A DNA stretch of 52,416 nt from Aureivirga sp. CE67 (GCF_015767245.1 NZ_JADOTV010000027.1:1-52416); one strand, 5' to 3'; counted from the stretch's first letter, positions 33,383-42,756 are shown. The notes: a model not told the origin generated them from the sequence alone. Numbers and translations: made by a program.

Positions 33383-34535
33383 TGCGCAATTTGAAATACA
33401 ATTAATTGCGAGTTTAGTAGCAATTGCTTGTGCGATTCCTGGAACATTTTTGGTTTTAAGAAAAATGGCAATGATTAGTGATGCAATTAGTCATTCAATT
33501 CTTCCTGGAATTGTAGTTGGTTTCTTTATTTCTCATAACATAAATTCTCCTTTATTAATTGTTCTTGCTGCTTTAACTGGAGTAATCACAGTTGTTTTGG
33601 TAGAATTTATTCAGAAAACAGGTTTGGTTAAAGAAGATACCGCCATCGGGTTGGTTTTTCCCGCCATGTTTAGTATTGGAGTTCTCTTGATTGCACAAAA
33701 TGCTAATGACGTACATTTAGATATAGATGCAGTTCTTTTAGGAGAAATTGCTTTTGCTCCTTTTGATCGAATTTATTGGGAAGATTATGATTTAGGTCCA
33801 AAATCTCTTTGGGTTATTGGAACGATTTTATTGATTACAATCGCACTTTTAATCACTTTTTTCAAAGAATTAAAAGTAAGTACATTCGATGCACAACTTT
33901 CTGCAGCTTTAGGTTTTTCACCTGCGATTATTCATTATGGTTTGATGTCTGTTGCTTCTGTAACAACAGTTGGAGCTTTTGATGCTGTTGGAGCAATTTT
34001 GGTTGTTGCTTTAATGATTGCGCCCGCTGCTACAGCATATTTGTTGACCGAAGATTTGAAAAAAATGTTAGGAATCTCAATTGTAAGCGGAGTATTTTCT
34101 GCGATAGTTGGTTATTGGGTAGCGAATTTTTTAGATGCTTCGATTGCTGGATCTATCACAACAGTACTTGGAGTTCTATTTTTTATCACGTATTTATTTG
34201 CACCAAAAAAAGGAATTATTGCTGTTTTACATAGACAAAGACAACAAAAAGTTGAGGTTTCTTTACTGACTTTTCTTTTACATTTACACAATCATACTGA
34301 AGAAAATGAAAGACATTTAGATCACTTACAAGATGAGATAAATTGGCAAAGAGGAACTTCAAAAAGAGTAGTAGATTTAGCTTTAAAGAATAATATGATT
34401 ACGATAAATAATCAAATTGTTTCGCTAACAGACAAAGGAAAATTGTTTACAGAAGAAGCAATCTCTTATATCATTTCGAATAAAAAGTCTGAAATAGAAG
34501 AAATGAAATCTCGTTTTTTTCTATTTAGAGGTTAA
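33375..34535 (+). CDS. Second metal ABC transporter permease, also with winged-helix-like tail (TroD-like)
   Basis: A 386-aa protein with an ABC-3 permease core to about 280 (MISDAISHSILPGIVVGFF, then FDAVGAILVVALMIAPAATA). A ~100-residue cytoplasmic tail follows: VSLLTFLLHLHNH ... GTSKRVVDLALKNNMI ... VSLTDKGKLFTEEA, again like a small winged helix. Its neighbour has an equivalent but clearly different tail, so the two permeases probably form a heterodimer. A long hairpin terminator follows. Confidence 0.92.
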   Translation: MTSAQFEIQLIASLVAIACAIPGTFLVLRKMAMISDAISHSILPGIVVGFFISHNINSPLLIVLAALTGVITVVLVEFIQKTGLVKEDTAIGLVFPAMFSIGVLLIAQNANDVHLDIDAVLLGEIAFAPFDRIYWEDYDLGPKSLWVIGTILLITIALLITFFKELKVSTFDAQLSAALGFSPAIIHYGLMSVASVTTVGAFDAVGAILVVALMIAPAATAYLLTEDLKKMLGISIVSGVFSAIVGYWVANFLDASIAGSITTVLGVLFFITYLFAPKKGIIAVLHRQRQQKVEVSLLTFLLHLHNHTEENERHLDHLQDEINWQRGTSKRVVDLALKNNMITINNQIVSLTDKGKLFTEEAISYIISNKKSEIEEMKSRFFLFRG

Positions 34536-34554
34536 ATATATTTTTATTATTTAT

Positions 34555-34588
34555 AAAACTCCACATTTAGCGATGTGGAGTTTTTTTT
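34555..34588 (+). terminator. Terminator of the metal transport operon
   Basis: A 12-bp stem AAAACTCCACAT (34555-34566) / ATGTGGAGTTTT (34573-34584), loop TTAGCG, then T-run. Confidence 0.92.
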
Positions 34589-34634
34589 GTTTATATTGTA
34601 AAGGCTTTGAAATCTATAATTTAAATGATTTGTT

Positions 34635-35339
34635 ATGAAAAATATTTTACTGTTTATATTTTGTTTTCAATCTTTAGTTTTGTTTGGTCAAAGAAAGATA
34701 CAAGGAACAATTATCTATGAAACATCTTATACAAAAAGTTTTATAGAAGATATGAAAAAGAAAAAACAAGATGCAAATTCCAACCCATTTGTCATCAAGT
34801 CTTTTTTAAAAGCTACTCCTACCGAGTTTTTGCTGACTTTTAACCAGGAAGAATGTCTGTATCAAAAAATAGAAAAAGTGGAAGAAGAAGATGCTATAGG
34901 TTTTAATACTTTAGAAAAAATTGGAGGAGGAGATAGAATATTTTATACAAACCCAAAAGAAAAAGAAAATTTTTACCAAACAGAAGATGATGGAGATTTA
35001 TATTTAGTAGAGTCAAAAGCTTCAGAATGGGAAATAACGAAAGAATCTAAGAAAATTGGAGATTATACCTGTTATAAAGCAATTTTTAAAACAGATAATG
35101 AAAAAAGAAAAGGAAAAATAATTGCTTGGTTTACGCCACAAATTCCTTTAAAATATGGACCAAAAGGAATAGGAGGTTTACCAGGATTGATTTTACAATA
35201 TCAAGAAATGTTTGTGGTTTTTAATGCTATAAAAATCAATTTTGAAAAAAAAGAAGTGGAGATCCAGAAACCAACTAAAGGAAAGAAAATGAAATCAAAA
35301 GAATTTAGTGCTTTGATGTTGAAAAACTCTCCTTTTTAA
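34635..35339 (+). CDS. GLPGLI family secreted protein
   Basis: A 234-aa protein with a signal peptide (LFIFCFQSLVLFGQ). It carries the family signature as GGLPGLILQY (about 184-193), preceded by IAWFTPQIPLKYGP. GLPGLI proteins are exported, of unknown function, and normally sit just before a TonB-receptor-like barrel gene, as here. The pair is separated by 303 bp of repeat sequence. Confidence 0.93.
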   Translation: MKNILLFIFCFQSLVLFGQRKIQGTIIYETSYTKSFIEDMKKKKQDANSNPFVIKSFLKATPTEFLLTFNQEECLYQKIEKVEEEDAIGFNTLEKIGGGDRIFYTNPKEKENFYQTEDDGDLYLVESKASEWEITKESKKIGDYTCYKAIFKTDNEKRKGKIIAWFTPQIPLKYGPKGIGGLPGLILQYQEMFVVFNAIKINFEKKEVEIQKPTKGKKMKSKEFSALMLKNSPF

Positions 35340-35378
35340 AATAGATGTTTTTATGTTTCATTTTATATAATTCGTCAA

Positions 35379-35565
35379 GTTCCCCTCTTGAGAGGCAGGG
35401 CTGTCAGGTTCTCCAAATTTTTTAATTGAAAACCTGGCGCACTTTTGTAAAGTGTGCCCATTGTTTCTAGCATTTGTGTGGTCACGAGTTACAAACTCGC
35501 GCCAGCGATCATCAAAAACCTATAAATCAAACTAGAACTTGACAGCCCTACTCTTGATAGGGGCT
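35379..35565. repeat. Repeat element with terminal inverted repeats and nested REP-like palindromes
   Basis: The ends are inverted: AGGGCTGTCAGGTTCT (35397-35412) pairs with AGAACTTGACAGCCCT (35534-35549), 15 of 16, extended outward by CCCCTCTTGAGAG / CTCTTGATAGGGG-like sequence. Inside are a GGCGCACTTT / AAAGTGTGCC palindrome (35434-35462) and a GAGTT...AACTC palindrome (35475-35508) shared with 371-437. It fills the 303-base gap between the GLPGLI gene and its barrel partner; no gene is seen there. Confidence 0.7.
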
Positions 35566-35642
35566 AGGGATGTGTTATATTTTAATAATGTTTAATTTTC
35601 AATAAAAAAACTTTACTCTTTTAGAAAACCTCCAAAATTGCT

Positions 35643-38285
35643 ATGTATAAATCTGTTTTATTTTTCCTTTTATTCTTAAAAGGAATTTTTCTTTTTTCAC
35701 AAACAATTTCTTTAAAAGGAACTGTAAAAGATTCTTTGAATCAAGTTTTACCTTATACCAATATCATTGCAGAACCCGAAAAAGATTCTGGTTTAGAGTT
35801 CGCTATTTCTGACGAAGAAGGAAACTATTATATAGAATTGAAAAAGGGAGAAAATTACATTTTAAAAGTAAGTTATATCGGATTTAAAGAGCAAAGTGTT
35901 TCTTGGAAAGCAGAGGAAAACACAGTAAAACATTTTGTTTTGCAAGCAACAGAAGAGCAGCTCGGAGAAGTGATTTTAGAAAGAAGTTTGGCTGTAGAAA
36001 TAAAAGAAGATACGATACGCTATAAAACAGATAAATTCGTCAACGGAAAAGAACGAAAGTTACAAGATGTTTTGAAAAAACTTCCGATGGTAGAAGTAGA
36101 TAAAAACGGAAATGTAACAGTGCAAGGAAAGAAAGTAACTAAAGTTTTGGTTGATGGAAAACAATTTTTCACAGGAAATAGCAAATTAGCTGTGGAGAAT
36201 ATTCCAGCAGATGTGGTAGCAGAAGTTGAGGTTTTAGAAAATTATTCGAATGTTTCTTTGCTAAAAGGTTTAGATGATACGAATAAAATAGCGATGAATA
36301 TTAAGCTGAAAAAGAATAAAAAGAAATTTACTTTTGGAAACATAGAAGCCGGAGGAGGGATTAAAGAAAGATATATTATAAATCCGACACTTTATTATTA
36401 TTCACCAAAAACGACGCTTAATTTTATTGGAGATCTCAATAATACTGGGACAAGTTCATTCGGTTTTCAAGATTATATGGCTTTTGAAGGAGATGCGATG
36501 GGAATTTTTAAATCCGAAGCCAGAAAAGCTAGTGTTTATGAGAATCTTTCAAGTTTGATACCAAATAGAAATACAATGGAGCGAAAGCAAAAGTTTGCTG
36601 CTTTTAATGTTTTTCAAAATGTATCAAAGAAAACAGTTTTTACAGCTTATGGAATTGGGTCGGAAGTAGAAGAGGAGAAAAGAAGTATTTCTCAGATAGA
36701 TTATTTGTTTAATGATATTTTAGAAACGAGAGAAAATAAGCAGCACTCAAAGTCAAATTTTCAGTTATGGAAAGCAAGTTTGAAATCAAATCCTTCTGAA
36801 AATTCTGATTTGACTTTGGATTTTTATGTAAAAAACTTGAATCTAGATGCCGATGGAATTATTGTAACCGAAACGAATTCAGAAAATAATTATCTTCAAA
36901 ACAATACGGATTTTTCCAACTTTGATATCAAATCCAATTTTGATTGGCATCAGAAATACAATCAAAAACATACTTCAAGCTTTAGAGCGAATTATAATTT
37001 TAAACAAAAAACACCAAAGACAAATTGGAGAACTGATGAGGAAATTCTTTCAGAGATTCTTCCTTTAATTTCTTCGGATACGTATACTATTTTTCAAGAA
37101 AACAAAAGAAAAATGCAAGATTTGTCTGTGGTTTTCAAGCATTACTGGGTGTTGACGAATTTAAGTCATTTGTATACGACGGTTGGAACACAATTTAATT
37201 CAGAGAAATATCAAACGAATACTTTTCAAGTTTTGGATTCTGGAGCTGAAAATAATTTTTCAACAAATGGTTTTGGAAATAACCTGAATTATCAGTTTTC
37301 GGATTCTTATCTCGGAATGCAATACAAAGTGAAAAAAGGAAAGTGGTTGTTGAAACCAGGACTTTTCTATCATGCTTATTTTTGGGATGTAAATGCTTCT
37401 AAAGATCTTCAGTTGGTATTGCCAGAATTTTTGTTGAAATATAAATTTAACAAGTCAAAAAAGTTAGAATTTCGATATGAAATGCAAACTAGTTTCACCA
37501 ATATTAAAAATTTAGCGAATGGTTTTGTATTGCAAAATTTCAATCAAGTTTTTAGAGGAAATCCAAATTTGGAAAATAGTTTAGCACATCATTTTTCTTT
37601 CAACTTTTCTAAATATAGTTCTTATCGTTTTTCTTATGGTTTGAATTTAAATTATGAAAGAAAGATTCGAAGTTTTAAAGAAACAATTGCTCTGAATGGA
37701 ATTAATAGTGTGAATTCTTTAGAATTATTAAGAACAAATGATTTGGCTTTTTCAGCTTCTGGTTCGATCTCTAAGAGAATCCGAAAATTACATTTTAAGT
37801 TGTCTGGAAATTTTGATTTAAACACCTATTACAACCCAATAAATTCGATTTTGACTAAAACAGATTTGAAGAATTATGGTGTGAGTTTTTCTCATTTTTC
37901 TAGTTTTAAGGAAGGAATTAATTACGATTTTCAAGTTTCTAGAAATTATAATTTCACGGAATCGAATACGGATGTAAAAATAATTTCAGATGAAGTTTCT
38001 TTAAGTTTAGAATTTCCTTTTTGGAAACATTTCTTATTAAAACCTGATTATTCTTTGCAAATTTTTGAAAACAAAACAGAAGAAAATAGTACAACTTTTA
38101 GTGAAGCGAATTTGAGTTTGTCTTATAAAAATGGTTCTGCTCCTTGGTTTTTTGAATGTAAAGCAACAAATATTTTTGATATTACTTATACTAGAAATAG
38201 TTCTACGAATCTGTACATGAATTATGATTCTAGAACTTATATTTTACCAAGAATGCTTTTATTTAAAATTGGTTATTTATTGTAA
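35643..38285 (+). CDS. Outer-membrane beta-barrel receptor-like protein with carboxypeptidase-regulatory domain
   Basis: An 880-aa protein. Signal peptide (FFLLFLKGIFLFSQ), then a CarboxypepD_reg-like beta-sandwich (~22-105: ISLKGTVKDSLNQVLPYTNI). A plug-like region follows (LPMVEVDKNGNVTVQGKKV, then VLVDGKQFFTGN), and then a long C-terminal barrel (Outer membrane protein beta-barrel family). It resembles TonB-dependent transporters in layout, but I see no N-terminal TonB box. It is the usual partner of the preceding GLPGLI protein. Inverted copies of a 29-bp palindrome flank it (35434-35462 and 38462-38490). Confidence 0.92.
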   Translation: MYKSVLFFLLFLKGIFLFSQTISLKGTVKDSLNQVLPYTNIIAEPEKDSGLEFAISDEEGNYYIELKKGENYILKVSYIGFKEQSVSWKAEENTVKHFVLQATEEQLGEVILERSLAVEIKEDTIRYKTDKFVNGKERKLQDVLKKLPMVEVDKNGNVTVQGKKVTKVLVDGKQFFTGNSKLAVENIPADVVAEVEVLENYSNVSLLKGLDDTNKIAMNIKLKKNKKKFTFGNIEAGGGIKERYIINPTLYYYSPKTTLNFIGDLNNTGTSSFGFQDYMAFEGDAMGIFKSEARKASVYENLSSLIPNRNTMERKQKFAAFNVFQNVSKKTVFTAYGIGSEVEEEKRSISQIDYLFNDILETRENKQHSKSNFQLWKASLKSNPSENSDLTLDFYVKNLNLDADGIIVTETNSENNYLQNNTDFSNFDIKSNFDWHQKYNQKHTSSFRANYNFKQKTPKTNWRTDEEILSEILPLISSDTYTIFQENKRKMQDLSVVFKHYWVLTNLSHLYTTVGTQFNSEKYQTNTFQVLDSGAENNFSTNGFGNNLNYQFSDSYLGMQYKVKKGKWLLKPGLFYHAYFWDVNASKDLQLVLPEFLLKYKFNKSKKLEFRYEMQTSFTNIKNLANGFVLQNFNQVFRGNPNLENSLAHHFSFNFSKYSSYRFSYGLNLNYERKIRSFKETIALNGINSVNSLELLRTNDLAFSASGSISKRIRKLHFKLSGNFDLNTYYNPINSILTKTDLKNYGVSFSHFSSFKEGINYDFQVSRNYNFTESNTDVKIISDEVSLSLEFPFWKHFLLKPDYSLQIFENKTEENSTTFSEANLSLSYKNGSAPWFFECKATNIFDITYTRNSSTNLYMNYDSRTYILPRMLLFKIGYLL

Positions 38286-38303
38286 AACATTCCTGTTTTC
38301 TTG

Positions 38304-38390
38304 GCTTAGGGATAGTAGCGGCATCCTTTTTTGCTTTTCTTCATTTTGCTGCTTTAGCAAAAAAGATATAGCGGAAAGCCCGACCCGAAT
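38304..38390. repeat. Dispersed GGGATT...GGAAAGCCC element, copy 3
   Basis: GGCTTAGGGATAGTAG, then an inner TTTTTTGC ... GCAAAAAA inverted repeat, then GCGGAAAGCCCGACCC. Same orientation as copies 1 and 2. The right end is replaced by other sequence after CGACCCGAATTC. Confidence 0.65.
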
Positions 38391-38461
38391 TCTGAGCGAA
38401 GTGTAACGAAGTTGAAGAATAGAGGGGAAGCTCCAAATAAGAACTATTTAGGTTAAAAATA

Positions 38462-38490
38462 AATGGACACACTTTACAAAAGTGCGCCAG
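38462..38490 (-). repeat. 29-bp palindromic repeat, inverted copy
   Basis: Reverse complement of 35434-35462 with one mismatch (core GGCGCACTTTTGTAAAGTGT). It lies between the convergent barrel and pseudouridine-synthase genes and may help termination. The surrounding CCAAATAAGAA / TTCTTATTTTGG adds a further inverted repeat. Confidence 0.65.
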
Positions 38491-38515
38491 AGCTTCTTAT
38501 TTTGGTTAAAATAAA

Positions 38516-40189
38516 TTAAAATTCTGCGTTTGCTCTTACGGTCATTTCTTTTTTAGAAATCGGATGCGTGAAAGTTAAAACTTCCGCATGTAGATGTAAT
38601 CGATTTTCAGATTTTCCGTATAAATCATCTCCAACAATCGGAGCATTCAGTCCCAAATGATGTGAAGCGTGCATTCGTAATTGATGTGTTCGACCTGTGA
38701 TTGGGTAGAAATAAACTTTGGTCTTATTGTCTTTGATGGAGATAACTTCAAATTTAGTTTTGGCAGTTTTTCCATGTTCATGACAAACCAATTGTCTTGG
38801 GCGATCCTCCAAATCTAGACGCAGAGGTAAATCGATGATTCCATCATTTTTTTTCACAATTCCATCCAGAAGTGCAACATATCTTTTTTGCACCGTTCTT
38901 TGGATGAATTGCTGCTGTAATTCTTTGTAAACTTCTTCCGTTTTGGCAACCAAAATAAGACCAGAAGTAGACATATCCAGACGATGCACAACCAAAGGAC
39001 CTGTTGCATTTGGATACGCAATTTTCATTCTGCTAGCAACCGAATCTGTGATGTTTTTTCCTGGAACAGATAAAAATTCTGCGGGTTTATTGATTACGAC
39101 TAAATGTTCATCTTCATAAACAGAGGTCAACTCTTTTCCTTCCGCAGGATTTATAAGCATTGGATTTTCTTCTACATGTAAACCTTGAAGCATATGCGCT
39201 AAAATAGGTTCGCATTTTCCTCTGCAAGAAGGATAGAAATATTTATGTTTTTTAATTTCTGATTTTGGAGAAGCTCCCCACCAAAATTCAGCCATTGCAA
39301 TCGGTTTTAAACCTTCCAAATATGCTTGCTGAAAAAGTTTTGGAGCTGCGCATTCTCCAGCTGCTGCAGGAGGTATGCTTTGCGAATAATCCGAAAAGAT
39401 ATCTAATAAATCTTTTTGTTTTCCGTTTGCATCAAGAAATTGATAACTTCTGAATAATTGCTCTTGTAAGTTGGCAGATCTTATTTTTCTTTCTTCTTTT
39501 AAAGCATTTAGTTTTTCTGTAAAAACTTCAACTTCTTGTTCTAGCTCTATAATAGTATCTTCCCAACGAATGATAAGCCATTTAGTTTTATTTTTCGTGG
39601 CAATACTTTCTTTAGAAAGTTCTTCTTTTAGTTTAGAAAATTCTTCTGGATTTAAATTTTTTTCTGCTTCAACACGCTTTGCTTTTCGAATTTTTCTAAG
39701 TTCGATTACTTCTGCTTTTTGTTGCTCGATTTCCTCTTTTGCTTGCTTTTTTATTTTCTGAAGTTTTTGTTTTAATTCTTGAAATTTTGGGTTGTCAAGA
39801 ATCTCTTCGATAGTGTCATTTATTTGGTTGATTGTAATTTCTTGTTTTAAGAAAAAACTATCTTTTTTTAGCATATCAAAAACAGGAGGAACGAAATATT
39901 CATGATGATTTTCATTATCCAGTTTTCCTGAAAAAGCAATTAGATAACCAAGTTCTTTTTTAGCATTTTCTACAATCAAAACACCAAACATTTTTCCGAT
40001 AATCCCTGTAGGATTCGAATCGCTTATTTGAAAAAAATGATTGAAGTTTTTTTCTAAATAATCTTGTACTTCTTTACTAGCTATTTTACTCAATTCATGA
40101 GGTTGGTAGTAAAAAGGATACGTGAAAAGTGCTGGTTTTTCTATGTGTTGAATATCCGTAGAAAAATAATTAAAAAAAGTCTGCTGCAT
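38516..40189 (-). CDS. RluA-family pseudouridine synthase with long N-terminal extension
   Basis: A 557-aa protein. The RluA catalytic domain occupies about residues 350-557. HRLDMSTSG holds the nucleophile Asp405, followed by RYVALLDG and GRTHQLRMHA. It would isomerise a uridine in rRNA or tRNA. The N-terminal ~340 residues are mostly a charged coiled coil (EEIEQQKAEVIELRKIRKAK and further), with a CRGKCEPIL segment and a GECAAPKLFQQAYLEG segment before the catalytic part. Escherichia coli RluA is 219 aa. The extended form occurs in Bacteroidota; the RNA target is unknown. Confidence 0.92.
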   Translation of the reverse strand: MQQTFFNYFSTDIQHIEKPALFTYPFYYQPHELSKIASKEVQDYLEKNFNHFFQISDSNPTGIIGKMFGVLIVENAKKELGYLIAFSGKLDNENHHEYFVPPVFDMLKKDSFFLKQEITINQINDTIEEILDNPKFQELKQKLQKIKKQAKEEIEQQKAEVIELRKIRKAKRVEAEKNLNPEEFSKLKEELSKESIATKNKTKWLIIRWEDTIIELEQEVEVFTEKLNALKEERKIRSANLQEQLFRSYQFLDANGKQKDLLDIFSDYSQSIPPAAAGECAAPKLFQQAYLEGLKPIAMAEFWWGASPKSEIKKHKYFYPSCRGKCEPILAHMLQGLHVEENPMLINPAEGKELTSVYEDEHLVVINKPAEFLSVPGKNITDSVASRMKIAYPNATGPLVVHRLDMSTSGLILVAKTEEVYKELQQQFIQRTVQKRYVALLDGIVKKNDGIIDLPLRLDLEDRPRQLVCHEHGKTAKTKFEVISIKDNKTKVYFYPITGRTHQLRMHASHHLGLNAPIVGDDLYGKSENRLHLHAEVLTFTHPISKKEMTVRANAEF

Positions 40190-40208
40190 AGGAAATCGTT
40201 CTAAAGCG

Positions 40209-40216
40209 CAAAAGTA
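40209..40216 (-). promoter_or_regulatory. Probable -7 box for the pseudouridine-synthase gene
   Basis: On the minus strand TACTTTTG matches TAnnTTTG, 20 bp before the start at 40189. No clear -33 box. Confidence 0.48.
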
Positions 40217-40290
40217 CGAAATCTGTGAGAATTTCTTTTTTTAGTTTTAGAAGTAGTATTTGGTTTAAATAAACTTTTTAAAGTCTTGAA

Positions 40291-41256
40291 CTATTTAAAA
40301 TCTTTTAATTTTTTGTTTAAAAGAGTCGCAAATTTTTCAGCTCCTTTTAGGTTTAAATGATCACAATTATAAAATTCATCTTTCTCGAAATATTCTTCTC
40401 CATTGAAATAGTTGAAATATGGTAAACCGTATTTTTCTACTAAATAAGCGATATCTTTTTCGTTTTGAGCTTTAATTTTTTCATCTAATAAATCTCTAAA
40501 TTCTTTGATGCATGGAGAAGTAATCAAAACTGGTTGAATATTTTTGTCTTTCAAAAGTTGAATAAAATCTTCTAAATCTTTTAAAACATCTTCTTTTTCA
40601 TTAGAATTTACTGTTTTTCCATTGAAATATTTTGCTCTAGCTTCATAAGCTATTTTATTGAAAGCATCTTTATCTGTGTTTTCATAGGTGATAAAACCTT
40701 TTTGCATCGGAATTTCAATATTGATTCCATTTTCTACATCAAAATCAAGAATAGAATCATTGTGTGATAAATTATTAATCACACTTCTTTTTAGCATTGC
40801 CATCGAAGGTTTTGAAGAATATCCGTAAAGAAAAGGAGAGATTGTAGGCATTGTATAACTTCTGTCAGGATGTTTGATGTCATGTGCATAATACGACCAA
40901 TAATCTCTTCGACCTTGTGAAGAAAAATATAAAGTATGGTAGTCAATACTTAGAAAAACGTACTTCAAATTATTCATTTGATCTAAATATTTTTCTGTGA
41001 TTCTTCTATCAAAATAAATAGACTGACTTACGTTGGCAAGATTGTAAGCATTTTGATCAAAAAGTGTTGGATTGATTCCATATCCAGCTCTAGAATTACC
41101 AAGAATTAATAACTCAATATCTTCAACTTCTTTTTCCAAACCTGAGAGTTTTGCTTTATATACAGAGTTTTGATTTCGAAGCCATACATCCATAATTAAT
41201 ACAAATAAAACTCCAAATAAAACAATGATTCCTATGTCTTTAAATATCTTTTTCAT
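40291..41256 (-). CDS. Membrane-anchored SGNH-like protein, partner of the MBOAT acyltransferase
   Basis: A 321-aa protein with one N-terminal membrane helix (IGIIVLFGVLFVLIMDVWL). The extracytoplasmic domain has ILGNSRAGYGINP with nucleophile candidate Ser55 (block I) and near the end CDHLNLKGAEKF, the Asp-x-x/His catalytic pair of SGNH hydrolases. AlgX/AlgJ- or DltD-like proteins of this type complete O-acylation of a polysaccharide after MBOAT export of the acyl group. It starts 5 bp after the MBOAT stop, so the two form an operon. Confidence 0.85.
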   Translation of the reverse strand: MKKIFKDIGIIVLFGVLFVLIMDVWLRNQNSVYKAKLSGLEKEVEDIELLILGNSRAGYGINPTLFDQNAYNLANVSQSIYFDRRITEKYLDQMNNLKYVFLSIDYHTLYFSSQGRRDYWSYYAHDIKHPDRSYTMPTISPFLYGYSSKPSMAMLKRSVINNLSHNDSILDFDVENGINIEIPMQKGFITYENTDKDAFNKIAYEARAKYFNGKTVNSNEKEDVLKDLEDFIQLLKDKNIQPVLITSPCIKEFRDLLDEKIKAQNEKDIAYLVEKYGLPYFNYFNGEEYFEKDEFYNCDHLNLKGAEKFATLLNKKLKDFK

Positions 41257-41261
41257 AAGGC

Positions 41262-42710
41262 TTAAAATTGAAAATAAATAAAATCTTGTTCGCTACCACC
41301 AAAAATCAAAATCATAAAAACTAAAACGAAATAAAAACTCCAGTTTAAAACTCTTGGAATTCTAAATTTTGCATTTGCGATAGCAAATTCTTGCTTTCTA
41401 CCAATCCACTCAATTAGCATAAAAATAGCAACTACCCAAAGAATTACATTTGCAATTTCCATTTGGTAAAAATCAGGTTTGCTAAATAAAGAACTAGAAA
41501 ATATTTTAGAGAAAATTTCTTTTACATGACCGATGTTTTCTGCTCGGAAAATAATCCAACTTAAAACAGCTAAAGTAAAAGTAACTAGCATTGAGAAAAC
41601 TTCTTTAATTGTTGGTAAAGCTCTGTCATGTGCTACAATTTCCATGTTGTTTCTATTTCTGTTTAAAAGCATGATTGGTAAGAAATACATTGCATTTACT
41701 AGTCCCCAAAGAACAAAAGTCCAGTTGGCTCCATGCCAAAAACCACTTACAGCAAAAATGATAAAAGTATTTCGAATTTTCATCCAAGTTCCACCTTTGC
41801 TACCTCCTAATGGAATGTATAGATAATCTCTAAACCAAGTGGAAAGTGAAATATGCCAACGACGCCAAAATTCTGCTATATCTCTAGAAAAATAAGGGAA
41901 AGCAAAGTTTTTCATCAAGTCAAAACCAAAGAGTCTTGAAGTACCAATAGCGATATCTGAATATCCTGAGAAATCACCATAAATTTGAAATGCAAAGAAA
42001 ACACCACCTAAAAGTAAAGTACTTCCAGAGTAATCTTCTGAATTATTAAAAATGATGTTTGCATAGGTTGCACAATTGTCTGCAATTACCATTTTCTTAA
42101 AAAGTCCCCAAAGAATCTGTCTTCCTCCTTGTACGGCCAAATCATAATCAAAAGTTCTTTTTTTGTAGAATTGCGGTAAAAGATTCGAAGCTCTTTCAAT
42201 TGGTCCTGCAACAAGCTGTGGGAAAAAACTTACAAAAGCAAAAAATGCAATAGGATCTTTTGTTGGTTTTAAGGTTTTTCTGTAAACGTCAATGGTATAA
42301 CTTAAAGTCTGGAAAGTATAAAAACTAATTCCTACAGGTAGAATAATATTAAGTTTTGAAGCTGCAATATTTCCTCCGAAAAACGTAAAGGCATCGGAAA
42401 AACTTTCGATAAAGAAATTGAAATATTTAAAGAAACCAAGAAAACCAAGATTCACTGTTAGACTTAATGCTAATAAAAGTTTTCGTTTTTTTGGATTTTC
42501 TGTTTCACCCATTTTTAAACCAATAAAATAGTCTAAAGCAGAGCTAAAAGCAATAAGAGTAAGGAAACGAACATCCCACCAACCATAAAAAATATAACTG
42601 GCTACTAATAGAAGGATGTTTTGTGCTTTTAAGTTTTTTTGGGTTACAAACCAATAGAGGATAAATATTACTGGTAAGAAATAAGCGAAATCAATCGAGT
42701 TGAAAATCAT
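41262..42710 (-). CDS. MBOAT-family membrane O-acyltransferase (AlgI/DltB-like)
   Basis: A 482-aa inner-membrane protein with roughly 11-12 hydrophobic segments. Family landmarks are the start NSIDFAYFLPVIFILYW, LPVGISFYTFQTLSY, FPQLVAGPIERA, then WHISLSTWFRDYLYIPLGGS and the catalytic His in SGFWHGANW. It passes acyl groups across the membrane for O-acylation of an exopolysaccharide or wall polymer. No polysaccharide synthesis genes are adjacent, so the acceptor is unknown. Confidence 0.95.
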   Translation of the reverse strand: MIFNSIDFAYFLPVIFILYWFVTQKNLKAQNILLLVASYIFYGWWDVRFLTLIAFSSALDYFIGLKMGETENPKKRKLLLALSLTVNLGFLGFFKYFNFFIESFSDAFTFFGGNIAASKLNIILPVGISFYTFQTLSYTIDVYRKTLKPTKDPIAFFAFVSFFPQLVAGPIERASNLLPQFYKKRTFDYDLAVQGGRQILWGLFKKMVIADNCATYANIIFNNSEDYSGSTLLLGGVFFAFQIYGDFSGYSDIAIGTSRLFGFDLMKNFAFPYFSRDIAEFWRRWHISLSTWFRDYLYIPLGGSKGGTWMKIRNTFIIFAVSGFWHGANWTFVLWGLVNAMYFLPIMLLNRNRNNMEIVAHDRALPTIKEVFSMLVTFTLAVLSWIIFRAENIGHVKEIFSKIFSSSLFSKPDFYQMEIANVILWVVAIFMLIEWIGRKQEFAIANAKFRIPRVLNWSFYFVLVFMILIFGGSEQDFIYFQF

Positions 42711-42756
42711 TTGGTTAAGTTAGTTAGTTCTTTTGTTTTCCTGTTGTTCTGATTCG

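Noticed and set aside
38224-38406. 60-codon frame overlapping the end of the receptor gene
   Set aside because: It overlaps the real gene in another frame and runs into repeat copy 3.
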